A stretch of DNA of 64,000 bases from Shinella sp. XGS7 (GCF_020535565.1 NZ_CP084758.1:3051001-3115000); one strand, 5' to 3'. Counted from the stretch's first letter, positions 26,171 to 34,953 are shown. The notes: generated from the letters alone by a model not told the origin. A program made the numbers and translations.

Positions 26171-26514
26171 GGTTCGAACACCTGCTGAAAGCGCGCGCTG
26201 ATGTCGCTGATCTCGTGCTCCTCGGGCTGCGTGCGGCTCCAGTTCGGGCAGATGACCAGGATAGGCGCCGAGGCCCAGCGCGGGGTCCAGAGGAAAGGCG
26301 TCACGGCGCGGTGGTCGCGGAAGAACTGGATGATCTCGTCGCCGGCCCCCCGCTCGACATTGCGAAAGCGCAGATCCCAGACCTGGGCTATCGGGTTGAG
26401 TCCATCCTCCTGCCGGTGGGCATAGCCATCGCCGAACTGGGTGGCCAGGACGCGAGGCTGCTCCTGCAGGCCGGTGCCCGGGCTCTCCGCGAAATCAAAC
26501 ACACGTCGCGCCAT
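26167..26514 (-). CDS. M: Minor tail protein M
   Basis: A 115-residue protein of the lambda M family, with QFGDGYAHRQEDGLNPIAQVWDL and FRDHRAVTPFLWTPRW in the usual places. It starts on the last base of the tape measure stop codon and overlaps L by 4 bp. It joins the tail tip to the tape measure complex. Confidence 0.9.
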   Translation of the reverse strand: MARRVFDFAESPGTGLQEQPRVLATQFGDGYAHRQEDGLNPIAQVWDLRFRNVERGAGDEIIQFFRDHRAVTPFLWTPRWASAPILVICPNWSRTQPEEHEISDISARFQQVFEP

Positions 26515-29500
26515 CAGCCCCTCCTTGCAAGACGGCCGCCCTCGCGGCTTTCGGCGTCGGCCCAGCGGTCAATGGCCGCCACGATCACATCCCCCAGGCG
26601 AGCACCCGCCGCCTCGCTGTAGCTGGCGTCACCACCGCCGCCCATCTGCACGGTCACGTCGACCAGAACATTGCCGGAGCCGCCACGGAAGTTCTTGCGG
26701 TGACGCGGGTTGTCGGCTGTGAGCACCTCCTCGCCCTGTTCCAGCACGGCCGGCACTTCATTGGGCCGCAGGCCGGCAATGCCGCCCGAGTGGTAGCGGG
26801 GCGCAGCCACAAAGGCGGCCAGGGGCGCCACCATCCGACCGCCGCCCTGGCCCACCACGCCGCCCTGATGAAAGAAGCTGGAGAGGAAGGTGGCCGCACT
26901 GGAGAACCAGTTGCCACCACCGCCGCCAGAAGGCAGCAGCGAGGCCGCCAGCTGCTCGCCCAGGCGCTGGCCGATCAGGTTGAGCGCGCTGCGGGCCACG
27001 TTGCTCAAGAAGTCTCGGAAGGCTTCCCCGGCCCGCTTGCTGCCCATGGCCACGTCCGTGAACATCTGCCCGAAGCCCGTGCCGATACTCTTTCGGACAG
27101 TCTCACCAAGAGCAGTCGTGCGGTCGGCTAGGGCGTCGATCTCCTGCCGCACCTTGGCGATGTAGTTCCGCTCAGCATCCGTAGTCGCTAGTGCGGACAT
27201 CGCCGCCAGGATTGCGCGCAGCTGCGGCAGCGCACGGTCGCGGGCTTCAAACTTCTTGCGCTCCGCCTCCTCGGTGGTCATCCGCCCCTGATCCACCATC
27301 TGGTCGATCTGGCTCTCCTGCTGGCGCACCGCGTCGTAGAAAACCTCGTACTGGCGCTGCAGGCGCTGCAGCTCGGCCACGCGCAGTTGGGCGGCGATCA
27401 GCGCATCGGTGTTCTTCGTGTCGCCGGTCTCTGCATACTCGCGCTCCCGGTGGGCACGGTACTGACGCTCGACGGACAAACGCAGCTCGGCCAGCGAGAG
27501 CTGGTCCCGCAGTGCCTTGGTTTGCTCGTCCATGTCCGCAGCCTGGTCTCGGAGCTCTCGCCCGATGGCCTGGCTGTCGAGCTGGCGTTGCCGAGCCTTG
27601 TCCGCCTGGTCACGGCGTACTTGCTCGAGCTGAGCGCGGGTTTGCTCCACGTCAGTCCGATTGGCCTGGACCGTCTCAGTCGCTGCCTCACGGTCATTGG
27701 CGGTATGGGCTTTGGCCAGCGCCTTCAGATTCGCATCCAGCACCTTCTGCTTGGCGGCCAGCTCCTGCTCCAGCTTGGCGATGGACTGCTCGGATTCCAG
27801 GTTCTCCAGGCGCTCCCGCTCAGCGAAATAGTCTTGCGCGGAGCGAAGCCGCTGGTCGAACAGCGACTGGTTGATGGCGAGTTCGCGTTGCGCGGCGTCT
27901 GTGGTCAGCGCCGCCACCCGGTCGAAGTGCTCACGATAGACCGCCATCCGAGTGACGGTCTCGTCCGCAGCCCATTTGCGGAGTGCATCCTCCTCGGCCT
28001 TGGCCTGCTCGGCCAGCACAGCTCGCTTTTCAGCCAGTAGCTTGTCCTGCAGAGCATTGTTTCCGGCCGATGCGGCCTCCTCGATCTCTCGGTCCTTGGC
28101 GCGAACGTAGTCGGCGCGCTTGTCGGCGAACTCCTTGGCAATACGCTCCCGAGTCTTGTACTGATCCTCGAAGTCCTTTATGGCAGACGGATCTTTTAGA
28201 GAGGCCGATCCTCCTGCGCTCGAGTCTTTGTCAGCGTTTCGTGCATCCTCCCAAGCTTTTCGCTCCTGCTCTGCAATTCGGGCGTTCAAGCGCGCTAGCC
28301 TGGCTTTCTGCTCTTGCAGGTTGAGAAGGGCCTGAGGCGATGCAGCCCTCGCTACTTTCAGTTCGGCCGTCAATTGCTCAATCTCGGCCTTGAGTGCGTC
28401 CCTCTCCTCGATCAGTGCGCTCGCGGAACGCTTACCCTCTCGGGCAGATCGCAAAGCAGCGAAACCGATGACCAACTGCGCCACCAGCGCGACTATTCCA
28501 ATAGGTCCGCCCAGAATCCCTAGTAAGCCACGCCCCGCCATGGCGATCAGGCCGAGTCCGCGCGCTGCGTCAGCAGCACCCTTCGCTATGGCGACCAGCT
28601 CCACGGCGCCCTTGGCCAGACGCAGCGCCCCCCATGCCGCTGCCACGGCGGCCAGCACGCCCAGGACCGTCCCGAGGTTGTCAGCCAGGCTGTTGATCAG
28701 ACCGACCACCACCTTGATGCCGGAGCTGCTCTCCGCGGAAGCGCCGACAAGCTGGGCGAACTGATCGCGCAAGCGCTGCACCGAGCCGCCGATGGTGTTG
28801 GGGATGGATGCTGCCTGCTGCACCAGCTGGGGCAGCTCGCGCTGCAGTGCCTGCACCACCACGCTGGTGGTGAGTCGGCCCTGCTCAGCCAGAGACTTCA
28901 GCTCGCTGCGCGGCTTTCCCAGGCCCCTGGCCAGGGCGTCCAGCAAGGGCGGCGCGGCTTCCGCAATGCTGTTGAACTCCTCCCCGCGCAGTGCGCCTGC
29001 GGAGAGCGCCTGGCTGAACTGCAGGATGGCTGAGCTGCTCTCGGCCACCGAGGAGCCGTTGATGCGCATGGAGGCCAGCAGCGCCTCGACGGCCACGGTG
29101 GTGGCCCGAGCGTCGCCCCCCAGCGGCTTGAGCGCGCGCTGCAGGCGGGCGTACAGGGTGACCGTATCGGCAAGCGGCGCCTGGTACTGCTGGGCCAGGG
29201 CGCGGGTGCGCTCCTGCGCCTGGTTGAACTCGGCCTGGCTGTCGGTGACCAGGCGCAGGCGCGCGTTCAGGCTGGTGTACTCGTCCGCCTGGCGGGCGAT
29301 GCCTGCAATGCCCTGGATGCCCGCCTGCAGGCCGATGAAGGCCATGAACTGGTTGCGCACCTCGGCGAGCTGCTGCGAGACCGAGGCGATGCCCTCGCGC
29401 ATGGGCCGGAAGGGCACACCGCCGGGCGGCGGCTTGCTGGCCTCAGAGGCGGTGCTCATCACGTCCTTGCGCAGCTGGGCCAGCGCGCGGGTGACGTCGC

Positions 29501-29543
29501 CGAACTGGGCTTGTAGCCGGAGCTTTGCTTCGATGGTGCTCAT
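26514..29543 (-). CDS. H: Tail tape measure protein
   Basis: A 1009-residue protein. Residues about 80-270 form the tape-measure domain typical of phage tails (FNQAQERTRALAQQY through QRLRDQFAQLVGASAES). Hydrophobic segments follow at about 265-360 (VVVGLINSLADNLGTVLGVLA and later). Residues 380-800 are long charged helical repeats that set tail length. A C-terminal domain has TGFGQMFTDVAMGSKRAGEA. By the usual ~1.5 A per residue rule the tail would be near 150 nm, an inference only. Confidence 0.93.
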   Translation of the reverse strand: MSTIEAKLRLQAQFGDVTRALAQLRKDVMSTASEASKPPPGGVPFRPMREGIASVSQQLAEVRNQFMAFIGLQAGIQGIAGIARQADEYTSLNARLRLVTDSQAEFNQAQERTRALAQQYQAPLADTVTLYARLQRALKPLGGDARATTVAVEALLASMRINGSSVAESSSAILQFSQALSAGALRGEEFNSIAEAAPPLLDALARGLGKPRSELKSLAEQGRLTTSVVVQALQRELPQLVQQAASIPNTIGGSVQRLRDQFAQLVGASAESSSGIKVVVGLINSLADNLGTVLGVLAAVAAAWGALRLAKGAVELVAIAKGAADAARGLGLIAMAGRGLLGILGGPIGIVALVAQLVIGFAALRSAREGKRSASALIEERDALKAEIEQLTAELKVARAASPQALLNLQEQKARLARLNARIAEQERKAWEDARNADKDSSAGGSASLKDPSAIKDFEDQYKTRERIAKEFADKRADYVRAKDREIEEAASAGNNALQDKLLAEKRAVLAEQAKAEEDALRKWAADETVTRMAVYREHFDRVAALTTDAAQRELAINQSLFDQRLRSAQDYFAERERLENLESEQSIAKLEQELAAKQKVLDANLKALAKAHTANDREAATETVQANRTDVEQTRAQLEQVRRDQADKARQRQLDSQAIGRELRDQAADMDEQTKALRDQLSLAELRLSVERQYRAHREREYAETGDTKNTDALIAAQLRVAELQRLQRQYEVFYDAVRQQESQIDQMVDQGRMTTEEAERKKFEARDRALPQLRAILAAMSALATTDAERNYIAKVRQEIDALADRTTALGETVRKSIGTGFGQMFTDVAMGSKRAGEAFRDFLSNVARSALNLIGQRLGEQLAASLLPSGGGGGNWFSSAATFLSSFFHQGGVVGQGGGRMVAPLAAFVAAPRYHSGGIAGLRPNEVPAVLEQGEEVLTADNPRHRKNFRGGSGNVLVDVTVQMGGGGDASYSEAAGARLGDVIVAAIDRWADAESREGGRLARRG

Positions 29544-29735
29544 GGTCTACAGTCCGCGCATGCTGCTCAAGTTGATGATCTGGTGCCTGGTGCTGGGGTT
29601 GGCCTTTGCCCCGTTCGCGCCTGCCTTGGCCCTGCTGTTGCTGGGCGGCGCCGTCGTCTCGGGTGGTTTCATCCTGCTGGGCGGCTTTTCTGGCTGAGAC
29701 CGCCCTCTAGTCGGCCAGGTCAGCCAGCGCCGTCT

Positions 29736-30361
29736 TCAGCCCCTCCCCCCGTTCACGCCCCAGTTCGCCGCCAGGATCTGCTGGCGCCATTCGCGCCGCT
29801 CGCGCTTGAGGGCCAGCTCCAGGTAGCCCGTGAACTGGGTCAGCGTGTAGTCCAGAACGTCGGCGTGGCGATGGCCGGCCGCCACCAGCGTTTCGAACGC
29901 CTCGGGCCAGCTCAGCGGCCGGCCTGGCCCTCGCTGCTTTGAACCTGGGCGGCCTGCGGCTGGAACAGGGCCTGCAGCAGCGGCATCGCCCGCTGAAAAA
30001 AATCGCGGTTCACCCAGAAAACGTCGGCCAGCAGCGCGACCAGGCGGTCGGGCAGCAGCTCATCCACCCAGGCCTGGTCCTGGCGGGTCAGCAGGGCCAG
30101 GGCGTCCAGCACGGCATCGCCCTGCTTGCCCAGCAGCTCGGCGATCTGCGCCAGGTCGGCCACCTCGGGCCGCCCGGCGGCCCAGCGCTCCCACATGGCC
30201 TGGTCGAGCATCAGCACGCCGATGTCGTCCAGCACCGGGTTGAGCAGCTGCAGCACGCGCGGGATCATGCGCGCCCGCAGCGGCTCAATCACCAGGTCCC
30301 GACCGTCCACCGTGCGCTCGCGCCGCGGTGGGGCGATGAAGTCCATGTCAGCGGCTTTCAT
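29736..30361 (-). CDS. Frameshifted tail assembly chaperone (GT-type fusion, 208 aa)
   Basis: If ribosomes slip back one base at T TTT TTT (29996-30002, codons 121-122), translation leaves the 149-residue frame and stays open for 86 more codons to the stop at 29736-29738. The extension contains SWPEAFETLVAAGHRHADV, then DYTLTQFTGYLELALKRERR, a helical T-like segment. No good start codon precedes this frame, so frameshifting is the simplest way to make it. Position just before the tape measure matches lambda G/GT, where the fusion binds the tape measure during tail assembly. Confidence 0.8.
29912..30361 (-). CDS. Tail assembly chaperone, unshifted form (G-like, 149 aa)
   Basis: A 149-residue protein starting MKAADMDFIAPPRRERTV; it has a helical core (VLQLLNPVLDDIGVLM, ELLGKQGDAVLDAL) and ends QSSEGQAGR. 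It lies between the tail tube and tape measure genes, as lambda G does. The major product; the fusion would be made by a minority of ribosomes. GGGAG precedes the start. Confidence 0.82.
   Translation of the reverse strand: MKAADMDFIAPPRRERTVDGRDLVIEPLRARMIPRVLQLLNPVLDDIGVLMLDQAMWERWAAGRPEVADLAQIAELLGKQGDAVLDALALLTRQDQAWVDELLPDRLVALLADVFWVNRDFFQRAMPLLQALFQPQAAQVQSSEGQAGR
29996..30002 (-). promoter_or_regulatory. Slippery heptamer T TTT TTT for -1 frameshifting
   Basis: Seven T on the minus strand, in frame as GAT TTT TTT CAG, which is the canonical X XXY YYZ form. It is conspicuous in a high-GC gene, where homopolymers of T are otherwise rare. No stimulatory pseudoknot was identified with certainty downstream. 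Confidence 0.8.
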
Positions 30362-30365
30362 GCGC

Positions 30366-31142
30366 TCAGGCTCCCGGCTTGGTCAGGCTGTAGTACTGGC
30401 CGCCTGCCGAGTTGGCACTGCGCGAGCTGTCCAGCAGCAGGCCGCCGTTGAGCTTCCACTCGCCGAACTCCTCGGTGATCCACTTCGAGTCGCCCTCGGC
30501 CGCGAAGCGGAACTTGTAGCCCTCGAAGATCACGCGCGAGCCGTCGTAGGCGTTGGTGCCGTTGAGCATCACGAAGAACTCGGTCTCCGGCGCTTTCAGG
30601 GCACCCAGCACCTTCACAGCGCCGGGCGTGTAGCTGGCTTTGAGCGGCTGCACGTAGGGGCCGCCGGTGGCCAGGCTCTTCAGCGTCACGGTGCCAGCAA
30701 CGGGGTCCAGCTCGTAGTTGGCCGGGTCCACGGTCTTGGCCGCGCCCTGGGTGCTGTCCTTGATGGTCACAGCGCTCACGTTCCGAGCCGGGAGCCGGAT
30801 CACATTGCCCACCACCAGGTCGGACGGCGCCACCCAGTCCGCGACCGCAGCGGAGGCAGCGACCTCGGTCCAGACACCCGAGGTCAGCAGGCCCAGGGTG
30901 TAGTCGTTCAGGGTCTTGAGCGTCATGCTCAGGCCGGCGGACTTGGACTGGGCCATGCGGAAGGCCACACCGCGCGAGGGCTCGCGGCTGGTCTTCATCT
31001 CGGCCGTGGGTGCGGTCTGCGTGACGTCGAAAGCCGGCACTTCCCCCAGGTCGAAGCCCGGGCCGATCTTGCCGGCGACGTAGGGGTGCAGGGTAACGAT
31101 GCCGGCGCCGGAGAAGGGTTGGAACGAGAGATCAAGAGGCAT
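30366..31142 (-). CDS. Major tail tube protein
   Basis: A 258-residue protein that builds the non-contractile tail tube. The first half (TAEMKTSREPSRG, LSMTLKTLNDYTLGLL) and second half (YVQPLKASYTPGAVKVLG, FFVMLNGTNAYDGSRVIFEGYKF) have the beta-rich pattern of lambda V/siphovirus tube proteins. The position between the tail terminator and chaperone genes agrees. AGGAG lies 7-8 bases before the ATG. Confidence 0.87.
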   Translation of the reverse strand: MPLDLSFQPFSGAGIVTLHPYVAGKIGPGFDLGEVPAFDVTQTAPTAEMKTSREPSRGVAFRMAQSKSAGLSMTLKTLNDYTLGLLTSGVWTEVAASAAVADWVAPSDLVVGNVIRLPARNVSAVTIKDSTQGAAKTVDPANYELDPVAGTVTLKSLATGGPYVQPLKASYTPGAVKVLGALKAPETEFFVMLNGTNAYDGSRVIFEGYKFRFAAEGDSKWITEEFGEWKLNGGLLLDSSRSANSAGGQYYSLTKPGA

Positions 31143-31151
31143 GGTGCGCTC

Positions 31152-31619
31152 CTACAGTTGAAGGGGGATTTCGAAGGCCAGCGGGTAGAGGCCGCTGACC
31201 TTCGTGTAGTCGGGCTTCGGGCCGGTGATCCGCCGGAAGCGCTGGGTGGCGCCAGGCTGATTCACCGGCGACCAGCCCGACAGGGAACGATGAAGCCGAG
31301 CCAGCAGCTGGCCGGCCTGCTGATTGCGGGCGTCACGGTTGACCTGGCCGGCATTGCGCAGGTGCAACATCACCAGCCACTGCTGGTAGACCAGCTGAGC
31401 CCCCGTGCTCAGCACGCGGCCGGACTCGGCCTGGGGGAAGCGATCACCGGCCCAGCACACGAAAACCACTTTCGGCCGCTGGTCCTCGGCCCCGGCCTGG
31501 TCGATCTCCTCAATGCCTTCGACCGGGATCTTGTCGGCCGCCAGCTCGCTGCGCAGCTGAGCTTCGATCAGCGGCTGCAGCACCAGGTAGTTGGTGCCCA
31601 GGTCGATCAGGGCGCTCAT
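31152..31619 (-). CDS. Tail terminator / completion protein (Mu gp37-like position)
   Basis: A 155-residue protein with PKVVFVCWAGDRFPQA, VYQQWLVMLHLRNAGQ and a C-terminal VSGLYPLAFEIPLQL, resembling siphovirus tail terminator (gpU-like) proteins. It is coded between the gp36-like gene, which it overlaps by 4 bp, and the tube gene, the normal place of a terminator ring that stops tube growth and joins head to tail. Confidence 0.75.
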   Translation of the reverse strand: MSALIDLGTNYLVLQPLIEAQLRSELAADKIPVEGIEEIDQAGAEDQRPKVVFVCWAGDRFPQAESGRVLSTGAQLVYQQWLVMLHLRNAGQVNRDARNQQAGQLLARLHRSLSGWSPVNQPGATQRFRRITGPKPDYTKVSGLYPLAFEIPLQL

Positions 31620-32029
31620 AGGTCCTCGCGGCCCATGACCTTGGTGCCGGCGTCGAACATCACCGGGCCCAGGCCCTGCAGGGCCGGCGCCTCGGCCGGA
31701 GGCATCAGCACGATCTCGCCCTTGGCGACCTTCGCCAGGTAGGCCAGGACCTGCTCATAGGCCTTGCGGTCGCCTTCCCCGGCGGTCGAGCCCAGCAGCC
31801 GGTAGTGGGCGATGGTGCAGCAATGCACCTTGAGGATGGCGGGCGGGGTGGCCAGCGGCAGCGCCAGGCGCCCGACCAGGTAGCCGTCGATCTCGGCCGT
31901 CGCATCTGCCAGCGCGCGATCCAGCACCACCGCACCAATGGCGCCGGTCATCGGCTCCTGGATGTCGGTGAGCTGCACCAGCCTCGGGGTGCCGAGGCGG
32001 TCGATCATGTCCTGCGGGGTTGCGTACAC
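31616..32029 (-). CDS. DUF1320 head-tail connector (Mu gp36-like)
   Basis: A 137-residue protein starting (GTG) MYATPQDMIDRLGTPRLVQL, with DRALADATAEIDGYLVGRLALPL in the middle: the DUF1320 signature of Mu gp36, a head-tail connector. The ribosome-binding site GAGGAT lies 6 bases downstream of a strongly structured RNA element, so translation of this gene and the coupled terminator gene could depend on that structure. Confidence 0.9.
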   Translation of the reverse strand: MYATPQDMIDRLGTPRLVQLTDIQEPMTGAIGAVVLDRALADATAEIDGYLVGRLALPLATPPAILKVHCCTIAHYRLLGSTAGEGDRKAYEQVLAYLAKVAKGEIVLMPPAEAPALQGLGPVMFDAGTKVMGREDL

Positions 32030-32045
32030 GGGAGATCCTCTACGG

Positions 32046-32149
32046 GCCGGGGCTGACCACCGCTCTCGGCGAACTTCCGCCCCGGCGTGGGTGGAAAGCC
32101 AGATCGACTCCTCGGGCTCGGGCCGCCGCAGAGTCGAAGCGCGGCGGCC
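32046..32149 (-). ncRNA. Candidate structured RNA: two consecutive pseudoknots (leader of gp36-like gene)
   Basis: On the minus strand, a perfect 9-bp stem GGCCGCCGC/GCGGCGGCC (32121-32129 with 32141-32149) has TCGACTC in its loop, and this can pair with GAGTCGA (complement of 32104-32110) just 3'. Next, an 8-bp stem GCCGGGGC/GCCCCGGC (32046-32053 with 32079-32086) has GGTGG in its loop that can pair with CCACC just 5' (complement of 32090-32094). The element fills the gap between a gp35-like gene and the gp36-like start, close downstream of gpT. A motif called Mu-gpT-DE has been described near gpT; identity is not confirmed. Confidence 0.6.
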
Positions 32150-32173
32150 GTCGTAGCCCTCTCACGGGGGGCG

Positions 32174-32404
32174 TCAGGTTTCGGCGGGCTCCTGCTCGCC
32201 GGGCTCGGCCTTGATTTCGATCGCTTCCACCAGGAGCATGGGCTCCTCCCTGATGGCCTTGATCTGGTCCTTGCTGAGGTTGGACAGCGGAAGTTCGATG
32301 CCTTCGCGCGGGAAGGCGAAGCCGGCGCGGCGGAACACGCCTTGGGGCGAGCAGCTGCGCACGCGCAGGCCCGGTACGGTCTTGGTGGATTTGGCGGTGG
32401 CCAT
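32174..32404 (-). CDS. Mu gp35 / HI1506-like head protein
   Basis: A 76-residue protein: KTVPGLRVRSCSPQGVFRRAGFAF, then LSNLSKDQIKAIREEPMLLV, the pattern of the FluMu N-terminal domain (Mu gp35, HI1506). GGAG precedes the ATG. It stands between the capsid and gp36-like genes as in Mu. Its exact role in the head is not known. Confidence 0.8.
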   Translation of the reverse strand: MATAKSTKTVPGLRVRSCSPQGVFRRAGFAFPREGIELPLSNLSKDQIKAIREEPMLLVEAIEIKAEPGEQEPAET

Positions 32405-32449
32405 AGGGTCTCCGGGTGAACTGATGGCGGTGAAGGCTGTAGCCGAGGC

Positions 32450-33331
32450 TTACAGCAGCTCGGGGGTCTTCTGGACCGTCAGGCGCTGGTACAGCGTGTT
32501 GGATTCACCGCCGTTGGTCAGCTGCTTGTTCACCAGGTCGTTCGCGGCCTCGAAGAGGTTGGGGCTGACGATCAGGTGGGTCGCGTCGATCTTCAGGGGC
32601 TTGCCGTTCGGACCCTTCTGGGCCGACATGGCCGTCAGGGCAGCGCGCAGATTGACCGAGTCCAGGGTCTGGCGCGAGCGGAAGGCAAGCTGCCAGAAGG
32701 GGCTGAAGCCGAAGCCGGCCCGGCCATCCACGCCGAACACGTACTGCTTCTGGTAGAAGACGTTGGGGTCGCTCAGGTTGAACAGCTTGACCAGGTCGAA
32801 GGACTTGCGGGGCTGGTAGATGACGGGCTTGAACACCTTGGAGTTGTCCACCAGATACCAGGCCTCGCCGGCACCGCCCAGATCGTTGGAGACGATGCCA
32901 TCGCCCACAGGGTGATCGGTGTCGAAGAAGTACTGGCCGTCCGGCCCCAGCGTGGTACCGCCCGCCTTCAGCAGCGCGTATGCCTGGTCCGAGGGGAACG
33001 CCTTCACGTTGCGGCCGACCTGCTCGAAGATGGGGCCGTAGACGCCGTAGGAGTCGTCCTCGATAGCGTTGCGCGGGACGCCGTGGGTTTCTTCGAAGTC
33101 CTTGTTGGCGATACGGAAGTCGCCCTTGGCGATGTTCTGGATCTCACGGTCGCCCAGCCACTCGCGGATCTGCCCCAGCTCCATCAGGTAGGGGTAGACG
33201 TTCTCAGCGGTCTGGCTGGGGATCTCCATGGCGATGGTGTCCATGGGGGTGACGGCGCGGGCCAGGCCGGCCAGGAACTTCATGTTGACGGCCTGGGAGA
33301 GGCTGGCAAGGGACTGTTCGTTGACGATCAT
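32450..33331 (-). CDS. T: Mu gpT-like major capsid protein
   Basis: A 293-residue protein covering the gpT family: MIVNEQSLASLSQAVNMKFLAGLARA at the N-terminus, then MELGQIREWLGDREIQNI, FRIANKDFEETHGVPRNAIEDD and the conserved FFDTDHPVG. The C-terminus carries LIVSPNLFEAANDLV. It forms the icosahedral head with an HK97 fold. GGAG lies 8 bases upstream of the ATG. Confidence 0.95.
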   Translation of the reverse strand: MIVNEQSLASLSQAVNMKFLAGLARAVTPMDTIAMEIPSQTAENVYPYLMELGQIREWLGDREIQNIAKGDFRIANKDFEETHGVPRNAIEDDSYGVYGPIFEQVGRNVKAFPSDQAYALLKAGGTTLGPDGQYFFDTDHPVGDGIVSNDLGGAGEAWYLVDNSKVFKPVIYQPRKSFDLVKLFNLSDPNVFYQKQYVFGVDGRAGFGFSPFWQLAFRSRQTLDSVNLRAALTAMSAQKGPNGKPLKIDATHLIVSPNLFEAANDLVNKQLTNGGESNTLYQRLTVQKTPELL

Positions 33332-33398
33332 GTGGATCTCCGAAAGTGCATATCGCTCTGCGCAAGCAGGCGGGAGGTTTTGAGGCTGGGGGCTGGGC

Positions 33399-33815
33399 TT
33401 ACTTGGTGAAGTGGACCCAGACGCCCTCGGGCGTCACGTCGTGCACCTTGCCGGCCACGCTGCGCGTGCCGCCGCCGTTGGTCTTGGCCACGGTCTGGTT
33501 GTCCACGATGAAGCAGTCGTTGCCGATATCGGCCAGGGCGACCTGGTCGGCGGCGGCAGAGTTGGCGAAAGGCCCCCAGACACCGCGATCCGCCTCGCCC
33601 TTGATGGCACCAGCGGCACCGGTCGAGTTGTCGTAGCGGGCGACCGAGATGCCCACGCACACCAGGGTGGCCGAGGTGCTGCCGTTGACCAGGTTGCCGG
33701 CCGCGTTGAGGCAGGCGATGACGCCAGACGGGATGAAGGTGTTCGCCGCCAGGCCGAAGGCGCGGCGCGCACCCGGGCGGGACTTGGTGTTGCGGTCGGA
33801 AGCGGTTGCGGCCAT
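33399..33815 (-). CDS. Putative capsid decoration protein
   Basis: A 138-residue small protein between the protease/scaffold and the capsid genes, a usual place for capsid cement proteins. It is Gly/Ala/Val-rich (FIPSGVIACLNAAGNLVNGS, TLVCVGISVARYDNSTGA), with a probable beta-rich fold and no enzyme motif. GGAG precedes the ATG. The decoration role is inferred from position and composition. Confidence 0.62.
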   Translation of the reverse strand: MAATASDRNTKSRPGARRAFGLAANTFIPSGVIACLNAAGNLVNGSTSATLVCVGISVARYDNSTGAAGAIKGEADRGVWGPFANSAAADQVALADIGNDCFIVDNQTVAKTNGGGTRSVAGKVHDVTPEGVWVHFTK

Positions 33816-33873
33816 GGTGGCTCCAGGTAGGGTTGGGTTGGGAGCTGGTGCTCTGGGGGGGCTGAGTCGCCGC

Positions 33874-34953
33874 TCAGGCCTTGCCGGCCTGGAACTTGAT
33901 CGCGTCCTCGGCCGAGATGCCGAACGCAGCGAACACGCCCTTGGCCTCGGCGCTCAGGACGGCCGTCTTCTCGGTCGGGTCGCCCTTGCCCTGGGTCTGG
34001 GCGGCGCCGGGCACCACAGGCACCGCCTTGTCGATGTAGGCCTTGAGCGCGGCCACATTGGTCTTGCCGAGGTCCAGCGCCCAGTCCTTCATGGCGGGCA
34101 GCAGCTTGCCGTCGACCAGGGCCTTGTCGACCAGGCTGGTGACCTCGTCGCCCGCACGGGTGTTTTGCAGCGCGGCGATCTGGCCCTGCAGGGCGGCGAT
34201 GGTGGCGTCGGCCGTGGACTTGCTGCCGACCAGGGACTGGACGGCGCTCAGGGCCACCGTCATGTCGGCGCCTTCGGTCAGCTGCAGCGCGGTGGCGATC
34301 TCTTTGGGCACGCTGGGCGCCTTGACCTGGGCCTGCAGCGCGGCGACATGGGTGATGACTTGCTGCTCGGTGGCATCAGCCTTGAGGCCAAGACCGGCAA
34401 TGAGGGCGGCGAGAAGGGTCACTTCGTGCTCCTGAGTGGGTGAGTGGGGATTGAGGCCGGACAGCGCGGCGGTGAGCGCGGGGCTCATGCCGAGCAGGCC
34501 GGGATAGTTCACGAGGGCGGCCAGGGCGACGCCGGTCACATTGCCGTCGTCGTCATAGGTCATGACCGGGCTGATGTAGAGGTATTCCTCCGCATCGATG
34601 TGCGCCGCGGCGGTGTCGGTCCACTTGACCTGGTCGCCGTACAGGCCCTGGCCGGACAGCCAGGCGACATGCTTGATCCAGCCAGCGGCAAGGGCTTTGT
34701 GCCCGCCCTGCTGGGCGGTGAGCGTGTGGTGCTCGTAGTCGATGACGATGGGCGTCTGAGCAATGATGGCGTTCATTGCCGCGGCGATCTTCTCGCCCTG
34801 GGCGTCGCTGAGCTTCCAGCTCTTGCCCACGCCGGGCCGCCCATCGCGCGCCTTGAATTCACCCGCAGGCAGCAGCTGCACGCGGCCCTTGTCGGCGGCG
34901 GACAGTGCGAGCGTGGCAGCGAGGACGGCGGTGAAGGAGCGCATGGCCGGCAT
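33874..34953 (-). CDS. I (Mu-type): Mu gpI-like prohead protease/scaffold
   Basis: A 359-residue protein. The N-terminal protease half has VQLLPAGEFKARDGRPG, then IVIDYEHHTLTAQQGG, in which the family's conserved YEH lies, and EEYLYISPVMTYDDDGN. A helical Ala-rich scaffold part follows to the C-terminus. In Mu the full product is a protease and a shorter in-frame product (Z) is the scaffold; an internal start near MTVALSAVQ is possible. Two ATGs, 34953 and 34944, are in frame; the late promoter predicts a transcript start next to 34944. No ribosome-binding site is seen. Confidence 0.9.
   Translation of the reverse strand: MPAMRSFTAVLAATLALSAADKGRVQLLPAGEFKARDGRPGVGKSWKLSDAQGEKIAAAMNAIIAQTPIVIDYEHHTLTAQQGGHKALAAGWIKHVAWLSGQGLYGDQVKWTDTAAAHIDAEEYLYISPVMTYDDDGNVTGVALAALVNYPGLLGMSPALTAALSGLNPHSPTQEHEVTLLAALIAGLGLKADATEQQVITHVAALQAQVKAPSVPKEIATALQLTEGADMTVALSAVQSLVGSKSTADATIAALQGQIAALQNTRAGDEVTSLVDKALVDGKLLPAMKDWALDLGKTNVAALKAYIDKAVPVVPGAAQTQGKGDPTEKTAVLSAEAKGVFAAFGISAEDAIKFQAGKA

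Noticed and set aside
29560-29697. 45-residue plus-strand ORF (MLLKLMIWCLVLGLAFAPFA...) with two hydrophobic segments in the gap beside the tape measure gene
   Set aside because: On the wrong strand for the late operon, with no ribosome-binding site; hydrophobicity can come from the opposite Pro/Ala/Lys frame. Kept only as a possibility.
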